From: Akkermansia muciniphila
GTDB taxonomy: Bacteria > Verrucomicrobiota > Verrucomicrobiia > Verrucomicrobiales > Akkermansiaceae
Reading direction: 5' to 3'
DNA length: 64,000 nucleotides
Assembly: GCA_945901795.1 (NCBI GenBank)
Contig: CAMDLP010000001.1
Span: 62,001-126,000, forward strand
Positions 10,043-18,156 of this stretch are shown here, piece after piece. Position 1 is the first letter of the stretch. Each line of letters opens with the position of its first letter. A model generated the notes under the pieces. It was not told where the DNA came from. It saw only the letters and a program-made list of their open reading frames with translations, and made no database searches. The position numbers and the translations under genes were made by a program.

Positions 10043-11083
10043 ATGCGGGCGGGAGTCCTTCATGGCGCGAAAGACCTCCGGATTTCCCGGATCGACATTC
10101 CGCAACCCGGACCCGGCATGGTCCTGCTGCGCGTCCGGCGTGTCGGCATCTGCGGATCGGACATGCATTATTTCGAACACGGCTGCTGCGGGGCCTTCGT
10201 TCCCACGAGGCCATTCGTTCTCGGCCACGAGTTCACGGCGGATGTCGTTTCGGCGGGACCCGACACCAGCGGCCCGGCCATCGGCACCCGCGTGACCGTC
10301 AACCCGGCCCGCGCCTGCGGGTTCTGCGACTACTGCAAGTCCGGCCGCGGCAATCTCTGCCGGAAAACCATCATGCTCGGCAGCGCCAGCACCACGCCGC
10401 CCACGGACGGCGCGTTCGCCGAATTTGTGACGGTCAGGGCGGACCAGTGCCACGCTTTGCCGCCGCACATGTCGGACGGTCTGGGTGCGATGATGGAGCC
10501 ATTCGCCGTCGCCTTGCACGCGGTGAAACGCGCCGGTTCCGTGGCCGGAAAACGGGTGCTCGTGACCGGCGGCGGCCCGATCGGACTGCTCACCCTCATC
10601 ACCGCCCGCGCTTTCGGCGCGACTCCGGTGACCCTGAGCGATGTGGTCGCCGGACGCCGCGAGACCGCCCTCAAGCTCGGCGCTGACGCCGTGCTCGACC
10701 CCACCGCAAAAAATCTCGCAGAGCAAGTGCGGGAGTTGAGCGGCGACGGGTTTGACGTGATTTTCGAAGCATCCGGCGCGCCACCGGCCCTGCGGCAGGC
10801 GTTCGATCTCGTCCGCCCCGGCGGCACGATAGTGCAGATCGGCACGCTTGGCGCGGACGACGTGCCGCTGCCTGCCAACCAGCTCATGGCGCGCGAAATC
10901 CAGTTCATCGGCTCGTTCCGCTACGGCAATGTTTTCGACGAGGCGATCCGGCTTGTCGAAACCGGCCGTGTCGATCTGGAGCCACTGGTCAGCGAGGTGT
11001 TCCCGCTGGAAGAATTTCCCCAGGCAATGCAGCGCGCGTTCGCCAAAGATGATGTGATCAAAGTCCAAATCCAAATCCATTAA
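10043..11083 (+). CDS. Zinc-dependent medium-chain dehydrogenase (polyol/sugar-acid type)
   Basis: A 346-residue MDR-family NAD(P)-dependent alcohol dehydrogenase. Visible are the catalytic zinc ligands in GICGSDMHYFEHG and GHEF, the four structural-zinc cysteines in CGFCDYCKSGRGNLC and the Rossmann motif VTGGGPIGLL. It is closest in look to sorbitol, idonate or galactonate dehydrogenases. The ORF-track start at 9974 adds 23 unconserved residues, so I use the ATG at 10043 (MRAGVLHG). It leads the run of plus-strand catabolic genes, with the symporter 15 bases downstream. In the fucose hypothesis it would oxidise a sugar acid or its 2-keto-3-deoxy product; the real substrate is not shown by the sequence. 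Confidence 0.85.
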   Translation: MRAGVLHGAKDLRISRIDIPQPGPGMVLLRVRRVGICGSDMHYFEHGCCGAFVPTRPFVLGHEFTADVVSAGPDTSGPAIGTRVTVNPARACGFCDYCKSGRGNLCRKTIMLGSASTTPPTDGAFAEFVTVRADQCHALPPHMSDGLGAMMEPFAVALHAVKRAGSVAGKRVLVTGGGPIGLLTLITARAFGATPVTLSDVVAGRRETALKLGADAVLDPTAKNLAEQVRELSGDGFDVIFEASGAPPALRQAFDLVRPGGTIVQIGTLGADDVPLPANQLMAREIQFIGSFRYGNVFDEAIRLVETGRVDLEPLVSEVFPLEEFPQAMQRAFAKDDVIKVQIQIH

Positions 11084-11097
11084 ACCAAAGACCCAAT

Positions 11098-12795
11098 ATG
11101 AACGTCTCACCCATCGATGTCGCCGTCATCGCAATCTATCTGATCGGCATCACCGCCTTCGGCATCTGGATCGGCTACCGCCGCGACACATCCTCCCAGC
11201 AATACTTCCTAGCTAACAAATCACTCGGCTGGTTCACCGTCGGCGCGGCCGTTTTCACTTCCAACATCTCCACGTTGCATCTCGTGGGTCTCGCAGCGGG
11301 CGGAGCCAAGGACGGCCTGGTGATCGGTAACTTCGAGTGGATGGCGTGTTTCACGCTGATGGCGCTGGCGCTGGTTTTCGCTCCGTTCTATATCAACTCG
11401 GGCGTTGCCACGCTGCCGGAGTTCATGGAGCGCCGCTACTGCCCGCAGGCCCGCACCTTCCTCGCGGTCATCGGCCTGCTCGGCGCGCTGCTGATTCACA
11501 TCGGCATCAGTTTGTTCGCAGCCGCCAAGGTGTTCGAGAGCTTCCTCGGCGTGCCGATGGTCTGGACCATCATCGTGCTTTCGCTGTTCACCGTGACCTA
11601 CACCGTGCTGGGCGGACTCAAAGCCGTGGTGATGACGGAAAACATCCAAGTTTGTCTATTGTTAGGCGGAGCCACGCTGGTCACCGTGCTAGGCATTAAG
11701 GCACTGCCCGGAGTGGGCGTGCCTGACGTCGCCAGCTTCAAGGCCGCGGTGATGCCGGGGCAGTTGAACATGCTTCAGCCGATCCACGACGCCCAGGGCA
11801 ACCTGAACGGATTCTCCTGGCTCAGTGTTCTTCTCGGCTATCCGATCCTCGGCATCTGGTATTGGTGCGCGGACCAGACCCACGTCCAGCGGGTACTCGG
11901 TGCCCGCAGTCTGAAGGACGGCCAGAACGGCGCGCTGTTCGCTGGGTTCCTGAAAATCAGCCCCGTCTTCCTGATGGTGCTTCCGGGCATCATCGGCTAC
12001 GTGCTCTGGCAGAAAGGCGCATTCCAGATCCTGAATCTGCCAGAGAGCGGCAAGCCCGACTACAACACGATGCTACCCTCGTTGATCAACTATCTGATCC
12101 CTGTCGGTCTTAAGGGCCTGCTCGCCGCTAGCATGGCCGCTGCCCTGATGAGCTGCATGGCCGCGGCGCTCAACAGCTGCGCGACTTTGATCTCCCTCGA
12201 CATCGTCAAACGCGTCCGGCCTGAAACACCCGACCGCCAAGTGGTGAAAATCGGTCGCATCGCCACTGGCGTGATCATGGTGTTGGCAATGCTCTGGTCC
12301 ACTCAGGGCGACCAGTTCGGCACGATTTTCGAAGCCATCAACAAGATCCCGATGACCTTCGCCCCTGCGGTGACCACGGTGTTCGTTCTGGGCGTGATGT
12401 GGAAACGCGGCACCAAGCAGGCGGCGATGGCCACGTTGTATATCGGCTCGCTCATCGGAATCATCTACTTCCTCATCGACATGCCGGGCATCGGGAAAAT
12501 GATCCTCGGCCACGAAAAGGCCGGCGTGGATTTCACCGGACTGGTCACCGATGCCAAGCTCGGCTTGGGCATTCCCTTCATGCTGGTCGGCCCCATTCTG
12601 ACCGTTTTCTGTGTCGCCATCTATCTGGTCACCAGCCTGATGACCCCAGCGATGGACCCGAAAGAAGTCGCCAAAGTCTGTTGGGACCACCCGCTCGCCT
12701 TCCTCAAGGGCCGCCTCATGGGTGCGAGCGATCCGCGCATTGTCACGCTCGTCCTGCTGATGCTGATCGTCGTGTTATACTACTGGCTTCGTTAG
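11098..12795 (+). CDS. Sodium/solute symporter, SGLT-like (SSS family)
   Basis: A 565-residue inner-membrane protein of the SLC5/SSS family with about 13-14 hydrophobic helices. The sequence WYWCADQTHVQRVLGARS matches the SGLT signature in which a sugar-binding helix precedes the conserved 'VQR'. TM1 (AVIAIYLIGITAFGIWIGY) and the following segment with SLGWFTVGAAVFTSNIS carry the expected Na+-site Ser/Thr pattern. It sits between a sugar dehydrogenase and an aldo/keto reductase in one orientation, so it most likely imports the monosaccharide that the locus oxidises. It is distinct from the ActP-type SSS protein at 47.7-49.5 kb. Confidence 0.9.
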   Translation: MNVSPIDVAVIAIYLIGITAFGIWIGYRRDTSSQQYFLANKSLGWFTVGAAVFTSNISTLHLVGLAAGGAKDGLVIGNFEWMACFTLMALALVFAPFYINSGVATLPEFMERRYCPQARTFLAVIGLLGALLIHIGISLFAAAKVFESFLGVPMVWTIIVLSLFTVTYTVLGGLKAVVMTENIQVCLLLGGATLVTVLGIKALPGVGVPDVASFKAAVMPGQLNMLQPIHDAQGNLNGFSWLSVLLGYPILGIWYWCADQTHVQRVLGARSLKDGQNGALFAGFLKISPVFLMVLPGIIGYVLWQKGAFQILNLPESGKPDYNTMLPSLINYLIPVGLKGLLAASMAAALMSCMAAALNSCATLISLDIVKRVRPETPDRQVVKIGRIATGVIMVLAMLWSTQGDQFGTIFEAINKIPMTFAPAVTTVFVLGVMWKRGTKQAAMATLYIGSLIGIIYFLIDMPGIGKMILGHEKAGVDFTGLVTDAKLGLGIPFMLVGPILTVFCVAIYLVTSLMTPAMDPKEVAKVCWDHPLAFLKGRLMGASDPRIVTLVLLMLIVVLYYWLR

Positions 12796-12826
12796 AAATC
12801 TGCCTTTCAAGGATCAATCCATTGTC

Positions 12827-13792
12827 ATGAGAACGAATCCACTTGGAAAAACCGGACTGAACGTCTCGGCCTTGAGCTTCGGAGCCTCCGCGCTCGGCGG
12901 GGTGTTCCGCGAAATCGACGAAGCGGACGGCATCCGCGCCGTGCACGCCGCGCTGGATGCCGGGATCAACTACTTCGACGTCGCCCCCGCTTACGGCGGC
13001 ACCGTGGCGGAAACCGTCCTCGGCAAGGCGCTCAAAGGAATTTCGCGCGACCGTTATTACCTCTCCACCAAGGCCGGCAAATACACCGCACCCGGCAGCT
13101 ACGGCGCGGACGAACTCGATTACTCGTCATCCCGCATCCGCACCGGACTTGAGGAAAGCCAACAGCGTCTCGGAGTCGATTACATCGACATCGTCCACCT
13201 CCACGACTTCGAATACCAAGGCGGCGCGCAAACCCAAAGCGCCTTTGCCGAAGGCTTTCCCACGCTGGTGGCACTCAAAAATGAAGGCCGCATCGGTGCG
13301 GTCAGCGTCGGCATCTATCCGCTCGACCTGTGGCAGCGCGTCATCGCCGAGGCTCCGGTCGATGCCATCCTCACCCACAACCATTACTGCCTCAACGACA
13401 CACGCGGCCTCGAACTCGTCGAGCCATGTCGCGAAAAAAATATCGGCATGATCAACGCCTCACCCTTCGCCAGCGGCCTGCTCACCGGCGGCAAGGTCGC
13501 CGACTGGCATCCCGCCAACGCCGCGGAACGCGCCCTTTTCGCCGAAGCCGCCGCGTTTTGCGAACGCCAGGGCGGCTCGATCGCCAAGCTGGCCTTCCAG
13601 TTCGCCTGCCAGCAAAGTCCGTTCCACACCACCATGTTTAGCACCGCGCGCACCAGCTCGTTGCAACGGAATCTCGCGTGGTATGGCGAGCCTTACGACA
13701 CTTCACTACTCTCCGAAGTGCAAAAAATTCTCGCCCCCGTCATGAACCAACAATGGAACTATGACGCCGGAGTCGAAAAATTGGAGAAATAA
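12827..13792 (+). CDS. Aldo/keto reductase, probable L-fucose/D-threo-aldose 1-dehydrogenase
   Basis: A 321-residue TIM-barrel NAD(P)-dependent oxidoreductase. The AKR catalytic tetrad can be placed: Asp and Tyr in YFDVAPAYG, Lys in STKAGKY and His in VHLHDFEY. The overall look, with GKTGLNVSALSFGASALGG at the start and a SYGADELDYSS insertion, fits the branch that oxidises aldoses at C1 (L-fucose, L-galactose or D-arabinose dehydrogenases) to the lactone. The lactonase is encoded two genes downstream, which supports this role. No Shine-Dalgarno precedes the ATG. Confidence 0.85.
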   Translation: MRTNPLGKTGLNVSALSFGASALGGVFREIDEADGIRAVHAALDAGINYFDVAPAYGGTVAETVLGKALKGISRDRYYLSTKAGKYTAPGSYGADELDYSSSRIRTGLEESQQRLGVDYIDIVHLHDFEYQGGAQTQSAFAEGFPTLVALKNEGRIGAVSVGIYPLDLWQRVIAEAPVDAILTHNHYCLNDTRGLELVEPCREKNIGMINASPFASGLLTGGKVADWHPANAAERALFAEAAAFCERQGGSIAKLAFQFACQQSPFHTTMFSTARTSSLQRNLAWYGEPYDTSLLSEVQKILAPVMNQQWNYDAGVEKLEK

Positions 13793-13809
13793 CCGCGTAT
13801 CCATCCAAC

Positions 13810-14538
13810 ATGTTCAAAAAACTCGGCCTCCCCTGTCTGCTGCTCGTCGGTCTCTTCGCCGCCGTCGCGGAGACCGAAAAATCCGCACCCAAAAAAGTCG
13901 GCTGGGTCGAAACCGTGAAGCTCGACGTCCATGGCTGGACGGTCCACGCCGATGCCCGGCTGGTTGGCGGCGAATACAAGGAACTCGGTACGCGCTCTCT
14001 CAGCATGCTTTCCAATCATCTGGAGCGCCTCGCCATCCTCATTCCGGAAAAACAACTCGCCGACCTACGCAAGTTGGAAATCTTCATCGAACATTCCCAT
14101 CCAGAGCTGGGCGGCATGCAGTATCATCCCGGCCTCGATTGGCTCACCACACGCGGCTACGATCCCAGGCTTTTGAAAAAAGTCCACATCCCTAACGCCG
14201 CCGAGCTGCTCTCGCGCCAGCAGATGCTCAAGCATCCCGCCGTGATCCTCCACGAACTGGCCCACGCCTACCACGACCAGGTCCTCAGCTTCGACGAACC
14301 GCGGATCATCAAGGCCTACGAGGACGCGATGAAAGCCGGCATCTACGAACAATCCCTGCTCTACACCGGCCAGACGGTGAAGCACTACGCCACCACCGAT
14401 CACAAGGAATACTTCGCCGAGGCCACCGAGGCCTATCTCTATCACAACGACTTCTATCCATTCGTCCGCGCCGAACTCAAGCAGCACGACCCGGCCTGCT
14501 ACGCCGTGATGGAACGGATCTGGGGCAAGGTGGACTGA
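13810..14538 (+). CDS. Secreted HExxH putative metallopeptidase
   Basis: A 242-residue exported protein: an N-terminal signal peptide (MFKKLGLPCLLLVGLFAAVA), then a domain with a zinc motif HELAHAYHD and, about 60 residues later, a conserved-looking YFAEATEAYLYHNDFYPF whose Glu could be the third ligand, as in gluzincin-type enzymes. The fragment GWTVHADARLV is also reminiscent of the start of the YdjY-like protein at 20.8 kb (WSVDVDARV). It lies 18 bases after the aldo/keto reductase and 9 before the lactonase, so it is probably co-transcribed with a sugar pathway, which is unexpected for a peptidase. Family membership beyond 'Zn-metallopeptidase-like' is unknown to me. Confidence 0.75.
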   Translation: MFKKLGLPCLLLVGLFAAVAETEKSAPKKVGWVETVKLDVHGWTVHADARLVGGEYKELGTRSLSMLSNHLERLAILIPEKQLADLRKLEIFIEHSHPELGGMQYHPGLDWLTTRGYDPRLLKKVHIPNAAELLSRQQMLKHPAVILHELAHAYHDQVLSFDEPRIIKAYEDAMKAGIYEQSLLYTGQTVKHYATTDHKEYFAEATEAYLYHNDFYPFVRAELKQHDPACYAVMERIWGKVD

Positions 14539-14546
14539 TCTCAAGC

Positions 14547-15386
14547 ATGAAAATCGACAGCCACCACCACCTTTGGGCGATCAACGACACCGACTATGTC
14601 TGGATGAGCGAGGCCCACGCCGTGATCCGCCGCGACTTCCTTTCCGCCGATCTCAACGCCGCATTCGACGAATCCGGCATCGACGGCAGCGTCGCCGTCC
14701 AAGCCCGCCAGATGACCGGGGAAACGGATTTCCTGCTAGCTATCGCCGAGGCCAACCCGCGTATCAAGGCAGTGGTCGGCTGGGTGCCGCTCTGCGAGAA
14801 CGGCGGCGAGCCGTGGCTCGAAAAGTTCGCCGCACACCCGAAACTATCAGGCGTACGCCACGTCGTGCATGACGAGCCGGACGACGACTTCATCCTCCGC
14901 CCCGACTTCAATGAGGGCATTCGCAACCTCGCTAAATACGGGCTCGTTTACGACATCCTGATTTTCTGGAAGCACCTGCCGCAGACGATCCGGTTCGCGG
15001 ACATGCATCCCTGCCAGCCGTTTGTCGTCGATCACATCGCCAAGCCGCGCATCGCAGCCGGAAACTTCGACACCGAATGGGCCGCCGGCATCCGCGAGCT
15101 GGCCAAGCGCGAAAACGTCAGCTGCAAGATCTCCGGAATGCTCACCGAAGTGCGCGGCGAACAATGGGACATCGATTTGTTACGGCCGTATTTCGAAACG
15201 GTGTATGAAGCCTTCGGCCCGCAACGCGTGATGTTCGGCTCCGACTGGCCGGTCTGCCTGCTCCGCTCCAGCCACGCCGAATGGACGAAAATCTGCGCCG
15301 AGCTCACGAAATCCCTGGGTCCCGCCGAACAAGCCGCTTTCTGGGGCGGCAACGCGGCGCGCGTCTATCAAATCCCGAACTCCTGA
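14547..15386 (+). CDS. Amidohydrolase-2 family lactonase (L-fuconolactonase-like)
   Basis: A 279-residue metal-dependent TIM-barrel hydrolase (COG3618 type). Ligand residues can be seen in DSHHHLW at the N-terminus, VDHIAKP in the middle and the terminal Asp in GSDWPV. COG3618 enzymes typically open sugar lactones such as L-fucono-1,5-lactone or L-rhamnonolactone. It is part of the same-strand run with the aldose dehydrogenase, which would make its substrate. Length is normal for the family. Confidence 0.88.
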   Translation: MKIDSHHHLWAINDTDYVWMSEAHAVIRRDFLSADLNAAFDESGIDGSVAVQARQMTGETDFLLAIAEANPRIKAVVGWVPLCENGGEPWLEKFAAHPKLSGVRHVVHDEPDDDFILRPDFNEGIRNLAKYGLVYDILIFWKHLPQTIRFADMHPCQPFVVDHIAKPRIAAGNFDTEWAAGIRELAKRENVSCKISGMLTEVRGEQWDIDLLRPYFETVYEAFGPQRVMFGSDWPVCLLRSSHAEWTKICAELTKSLGPAEQAAFWGGNAARVYQIPNS

Positions 15387-15398
15387 TTTTCCCGATCC

Positions 15399-17126
15399 AT
15401 GAAACCAGAATCCGATTCCTCCTCCGGCGACCCTCCAATGCCGTTCATGGCGCAGCTCAAGTCGTTCGATGGCACCTACTGGTGGTGCAACTGGATGGAG
15501 TTGATCGAACGCTTCGCCTACTACGGCGTGCGGGCGATGCTGCCGGTGTTCATGGTGGATTCCTTAGGCAAGGGCGGGCCGGAACTCACGCAGATCGAAA
15601 AGGGGAACATCTTCGCTTTCGCCCTCGTGATTCAATCCTTCGTGCCCATCCTCTCGGGAGGATTCGCCGACCGTTATGGCTACAAGGTCAACATCGCGGC
15701 ATCCACCGTCCTCAAGATCATCGGTTATCTGATTATGGGCTACACGCTTCCACTCTCAGAGATGCTCTGTGGTATGCCGCTGGCCGAGGCCCGCGCAAAG
15801 GGCGCGGATAGCGCGTATGAGATTTTCACTCTCGGCCTTTTGTTCCTCGCCTTGGGCACGGCCATTTTCAAACCGGGCGTGCAGGGGCTCATCGCTAACC
15901 GGGTGACCGAGAAAACTACCGCCTTGGGCTGGGGGCTTTTCTATCAGATGGTCAATGTCGGCGGCTTCGTCGGCCCGCTGCTGGCAGGATACCTGCGCGT
16001 TCTCGATTACGAATACGTCTTCCTCGCCTGCTCGGGAGCGATCGCGCTCAACTTCATCCCGCTGTTCTTTTTCGAAGAACCGGCTCACAAACACCACAAG
16101 GGCATCGAGCTGCCGGGGCCCGGCCGGATGCTGCTGGATTCCGTCCGCGGCCTGCTAGAGCCCCGGCTGTTTTTCTACACCATCGCCTTCTGCGGATTCT
16201 GGCTCATGAACCAGCAGTTCTTTGATATCCTGCCGAACTTCATCGACGACTGGGTGGACTCGCGTGACGCCGCGAATTTTCTCAGAAGCATCATTGGTGA
16301 GACGCGGGTGCCCGTGGTTCAAGACGGCAACCTCCCTCAGGAGTGGATGCTCAATTTCAACTCACTTCTGATTAGCCTCTTTGCCTTCGTCGCGGGCTAT
16401 TTCACCGGCAAATTCAAGCCGCTTCCCGGCATCATCGCTGGTATTATCTTCACGATCATCGCGATCTTCTGCCTCACCGGATCGATGAGCGGCTGGTGGA
16501 TTCTCCTCTGCATCGGTTTGTATTCAGTCGGCGAGATGACCGCCGCGCCCAGCAATCTGGGCTACCTGTCCCGCATCGCGCCGGAAGGCAAAAAAGGGCA
16601 GTATATGGGCTACTCCAACTTCACCGTCGGCATCGGCGCGTCGATCGGCTCGATCATCGCTGGCCACTACTACGAGAACAACTGCGACAAGGTGGTCCTC
16701 GCCCGACGCTATCTGGTGGATAAAATGAATGTGGACAAGGCGCAGGTGGATGGGATTTCGAAAGCCGATCTGCTGCCGTTCTTCCATGAAAAACTGGGCA
16801 TGGATTCATTCCAAGCCCGGCAGGTGCTTTGGGATACCTACGAACCCTACTCGCTCTGGTACCTCTTCGGCGCGATCGGCCTCGGGTCGTTGTGCGCGTT
16901 GTTCCTCTACAACCACGTCATTTCCGCTTCGGAAAAAAATCCCGGGCATTCCTTCAACACGCGGGGAAGCTTTTGGGTGAAGGCGTTTCTGATTCCCTTG
17001 TCCGTGATCCTGGTAATCACCACCATCCTGCATTTCTCGGTCGGGCTTCTTCTCAACACCTTGTTCTTCTGCATGATGTTGGTTTTCGCGCTCACCCCGC
17101 AAAAGCCCGCCTTATCTAACAATTAA
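15399..17126 (+). CDS. POT/PTR2-like major facilitator transporter
   Basis: A 575-residue polytopic inner-membrane protein with about 14 helices. The N-terminal helix contains ELIERFAYYGVRAML, the ExxERFxYYG signature of proton-coupled oligopeptide transporters; the region DRYGYKVNIAASTVLKIIGY matches MFS motif A, and GLFYQMVNVGGFVGPLLAG the POT helix that follows. A soluble loop occurs at about 285-325 and another near 430-480. It lies 12 bases after the lactonase. Its substrate is unknown; it might take up short glycans, peptides or a sugar acid. Having two unrelated importers in the locus is notable. Confidence 0.85.
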   Translation: MKPESDSSSGDPPMPFMAQLKSFDGTYWWCNWMELIERFAYYGVRAMLPVFMVDSLGKGGPELTQIEKGNIFAFALVIQSFVPILSGGFADRYGYKVNIAASTVLKIIGYLIMGYTLPLSEMLCGMPLAEARAKGADSAYEIFTLGLLFLALGTAIFKPGVQGLIANRVTEKTTALGWGLFYQMVNVGGFVGPLLAGYLRVLDYEYVFLACSGAIALNFIPLFFFEEPAHKHHKGIELPGPGRMLLDSVRGLLEPRLFFYTIAFCGFWLMNQQFFDILPNFIDDWVDSRDAANFLRSIIGETRVPVVQDGNLPQEWMLNFNSLLISLFAFVAGYFTGKFKPLPGIIAGIIFTIIAIFCLTGSMSGWWILLCIGLYSVGEMTAAPSNLGYLSRIAPEGKKGQYMGYSNFTVGIGASIGSIIAGHYYENNCDKVVLARRYLVDKMNVDKAQVDGISKADLLPFFHEKLGMDSFQARQVLWDTYEPYSLWYLFGAIGLGSLCALFLYNHVISASEKNPGHSFNTRGSFWVKAFLIPLSVILVITTILHFSVGLLLNTLFFCMMLVFALTPQKPALSNN

Positions 17127-17172
17127 TATCACGTTCGTTTTTAACCTTCTCCTAACCAACATCAACACTACT

Positions 17173-18078
17173 ATGAGTATCCAATGGAAGGGCGTCATGC
17201 CCGCCACACTGACCCAGTTCAACGCAGACCTCAGCATCGACCACGGCATCATGGCCGAGCACGGCCAATGGCTCATCGAGCACGGCTGCTCCGCCATCGT
17301 CGTCCACGGCTCGCTCGGCGAGGGTGCCACGCTGTCGTTCGACGAGAAGGTCGCGTTACAGAAAACCTACGTCGCCGCCTTGCCTAACACCCCGATCATT
17401 CCCGGCATCGCCGCGCTTTCCACCAGGGAAGCCGTCGATCTCGCCAAGGCCGCCAAGGACAACGGCTGCCGCGGCCTGATGGTGCTGCCACCCTACCTCT
17501 ACTCGTCCGACTGGCGCGAAATGAAGGCCCACATGACCGCCGTCATCAGTGCCACCGACCTGCCATGCATCATTTATAACAATCCCGTCGCCTACAAAAC
17601 CGACTTCATCCCGGCCCACATCAAGGAGCTCGCCGACGAGCTGCCGAACTTGGAGGCCGTCAAGGAATCCTCCACCGACGCGCGCCGCATCGCTGGCATC
17701 CGCGAAGTCTGCGGAGACCGTGTCGTTCTCGGCTTGGGCGTGGACGACTGCGCACTCGAAGGCTTCGCCATGGGCGGGAAATTCTGGATCACCGGCGTGG
17801 GCGACGCCTTCCCGGCCTACAACGTGAAGCTGTTCGAACTCGGCACCACCGGCCGTATTGAGGAGGCAATGCCGATCTATCACTGGATGCTGCCGATGCT
17901 CCGCATGGACACCGTCGTCAAGTTCGTCCAGCTCATCAAGCTCCAACAGAACCTCGCCACCGGCGGCAAGCTCGGCAACAACCGCGTCCGCCCGCCGCGT
18001 CTCGAACTCGCCGGCGCCGAGCTCGCCGAAGCCACCGCCATCATCGAGAAAGCCCTAGCCACCGCGCCGGCCCTCTGA
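17173..18078 (+). CDS. DapA-superfamily aldolase/dehydratase for a 2-keto-3-deoxy sugar acid
   Basis: A 301-residue Schiff-base TIM-barrel protein. The pyruvate-binding motif is HGSLGEGATLS (in place of DapA's GTTGE), the catalytic Tyr is in IIYNNPVAY and the Schiff-base Lys in AVKESSTD. It therefore is not expected to be lysine-pathway DapA. Within the locus it should cleave 2-keto-3-deoxy-L-fuconate to pyruvate and lactaldehyde or, as a dehydratase, convert a 2-keto-3-deoxy-pentonate to 2-oxoglutarate semialdehyde. The next gene, an aldehyde dehydrogenase, would accept either product. Two hairpins follow the stop. Confidence 0.87.
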   Translation: MSIQWKGVMPATLTQFNADLSIDHGIMAEHGQWLIEHGCSAIVVHGSLGEGATLSFDEKVALQKTYVAALPNTPIIPGIAALSTREAVDLAKAAKDNGCRGLMVLPPYLYSSDWREMKAHMTAVISATDLPCIIYNNPVAYKTDFIPAHIKELADELPNLEAVKESSTDARRIAGIREVCGDRVVLGLGVDDCALEGFAMGGKFWITGVGDAFPAYNVKLFELGTTGRIEEAMPIYHWMLPMLRMDTVVKFVQLIKLQQNLATGGKLGNNRVRPPRLELAGAELAEATAIIEKALATAPAL

Positions 18079-18084
18079 TTGTAG

Positions 18085-18104
18085 CTGGAGCATCCCTGCT
18101 CCAG
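18085..18104. repeat. Small palindrome, CA-tccc-TG core
   Basis: A perfect 8-bp stem with arms ctggagca and tgctccag and loop tccc. The same architecture (a stem closing with CA/TG around a YYCC loop) recurs at 37512-37529 and 41718-41737 with different stem sequences, so it looks like a member of a repeat family rather than a terminator. It lies between the aldolase stop and a stronger terminator. Confidence 0.6.
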
Positions 18105-18109
18105 ACCGT

Positions 18110-18136
18110 GCAGGGGGCGTCTCGCCCCCTGCTTTA
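18110..18136 (+). terminator. Rho-independent-type terminator after the aldolase gene
   Basis: A perfect 10-bp stem gcagggggcg / cgccccctgc with a three-base loop (tct), followed by tttatt. It would stop transcripts of the sugar-catabolic run before the aldehyde dehydrogenase, so that gene may have its own promoter or rely on read-through. Confidence 0.65.
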
Positions 18137-18156
18137 TTCTTCTCTTCCATACTCCC

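Noticed and set aside
9752-11110. A 452-codon minus-strand ORF opposite the Zn-dehydrogenase gene
   Set aside because: It is the antisense shadow of a clear MDR gene; the translation has no recognisable motif and is biased toward residues produced by GC-rich antisense frames.
17173-18078. Calling the DapA-like protein true dihydrodipicolinate synthase
   Set aside because: The pyruvate-site motif is HGSLGEG rather than GTTGE, and the neighbours are sugar-acid enzymes.
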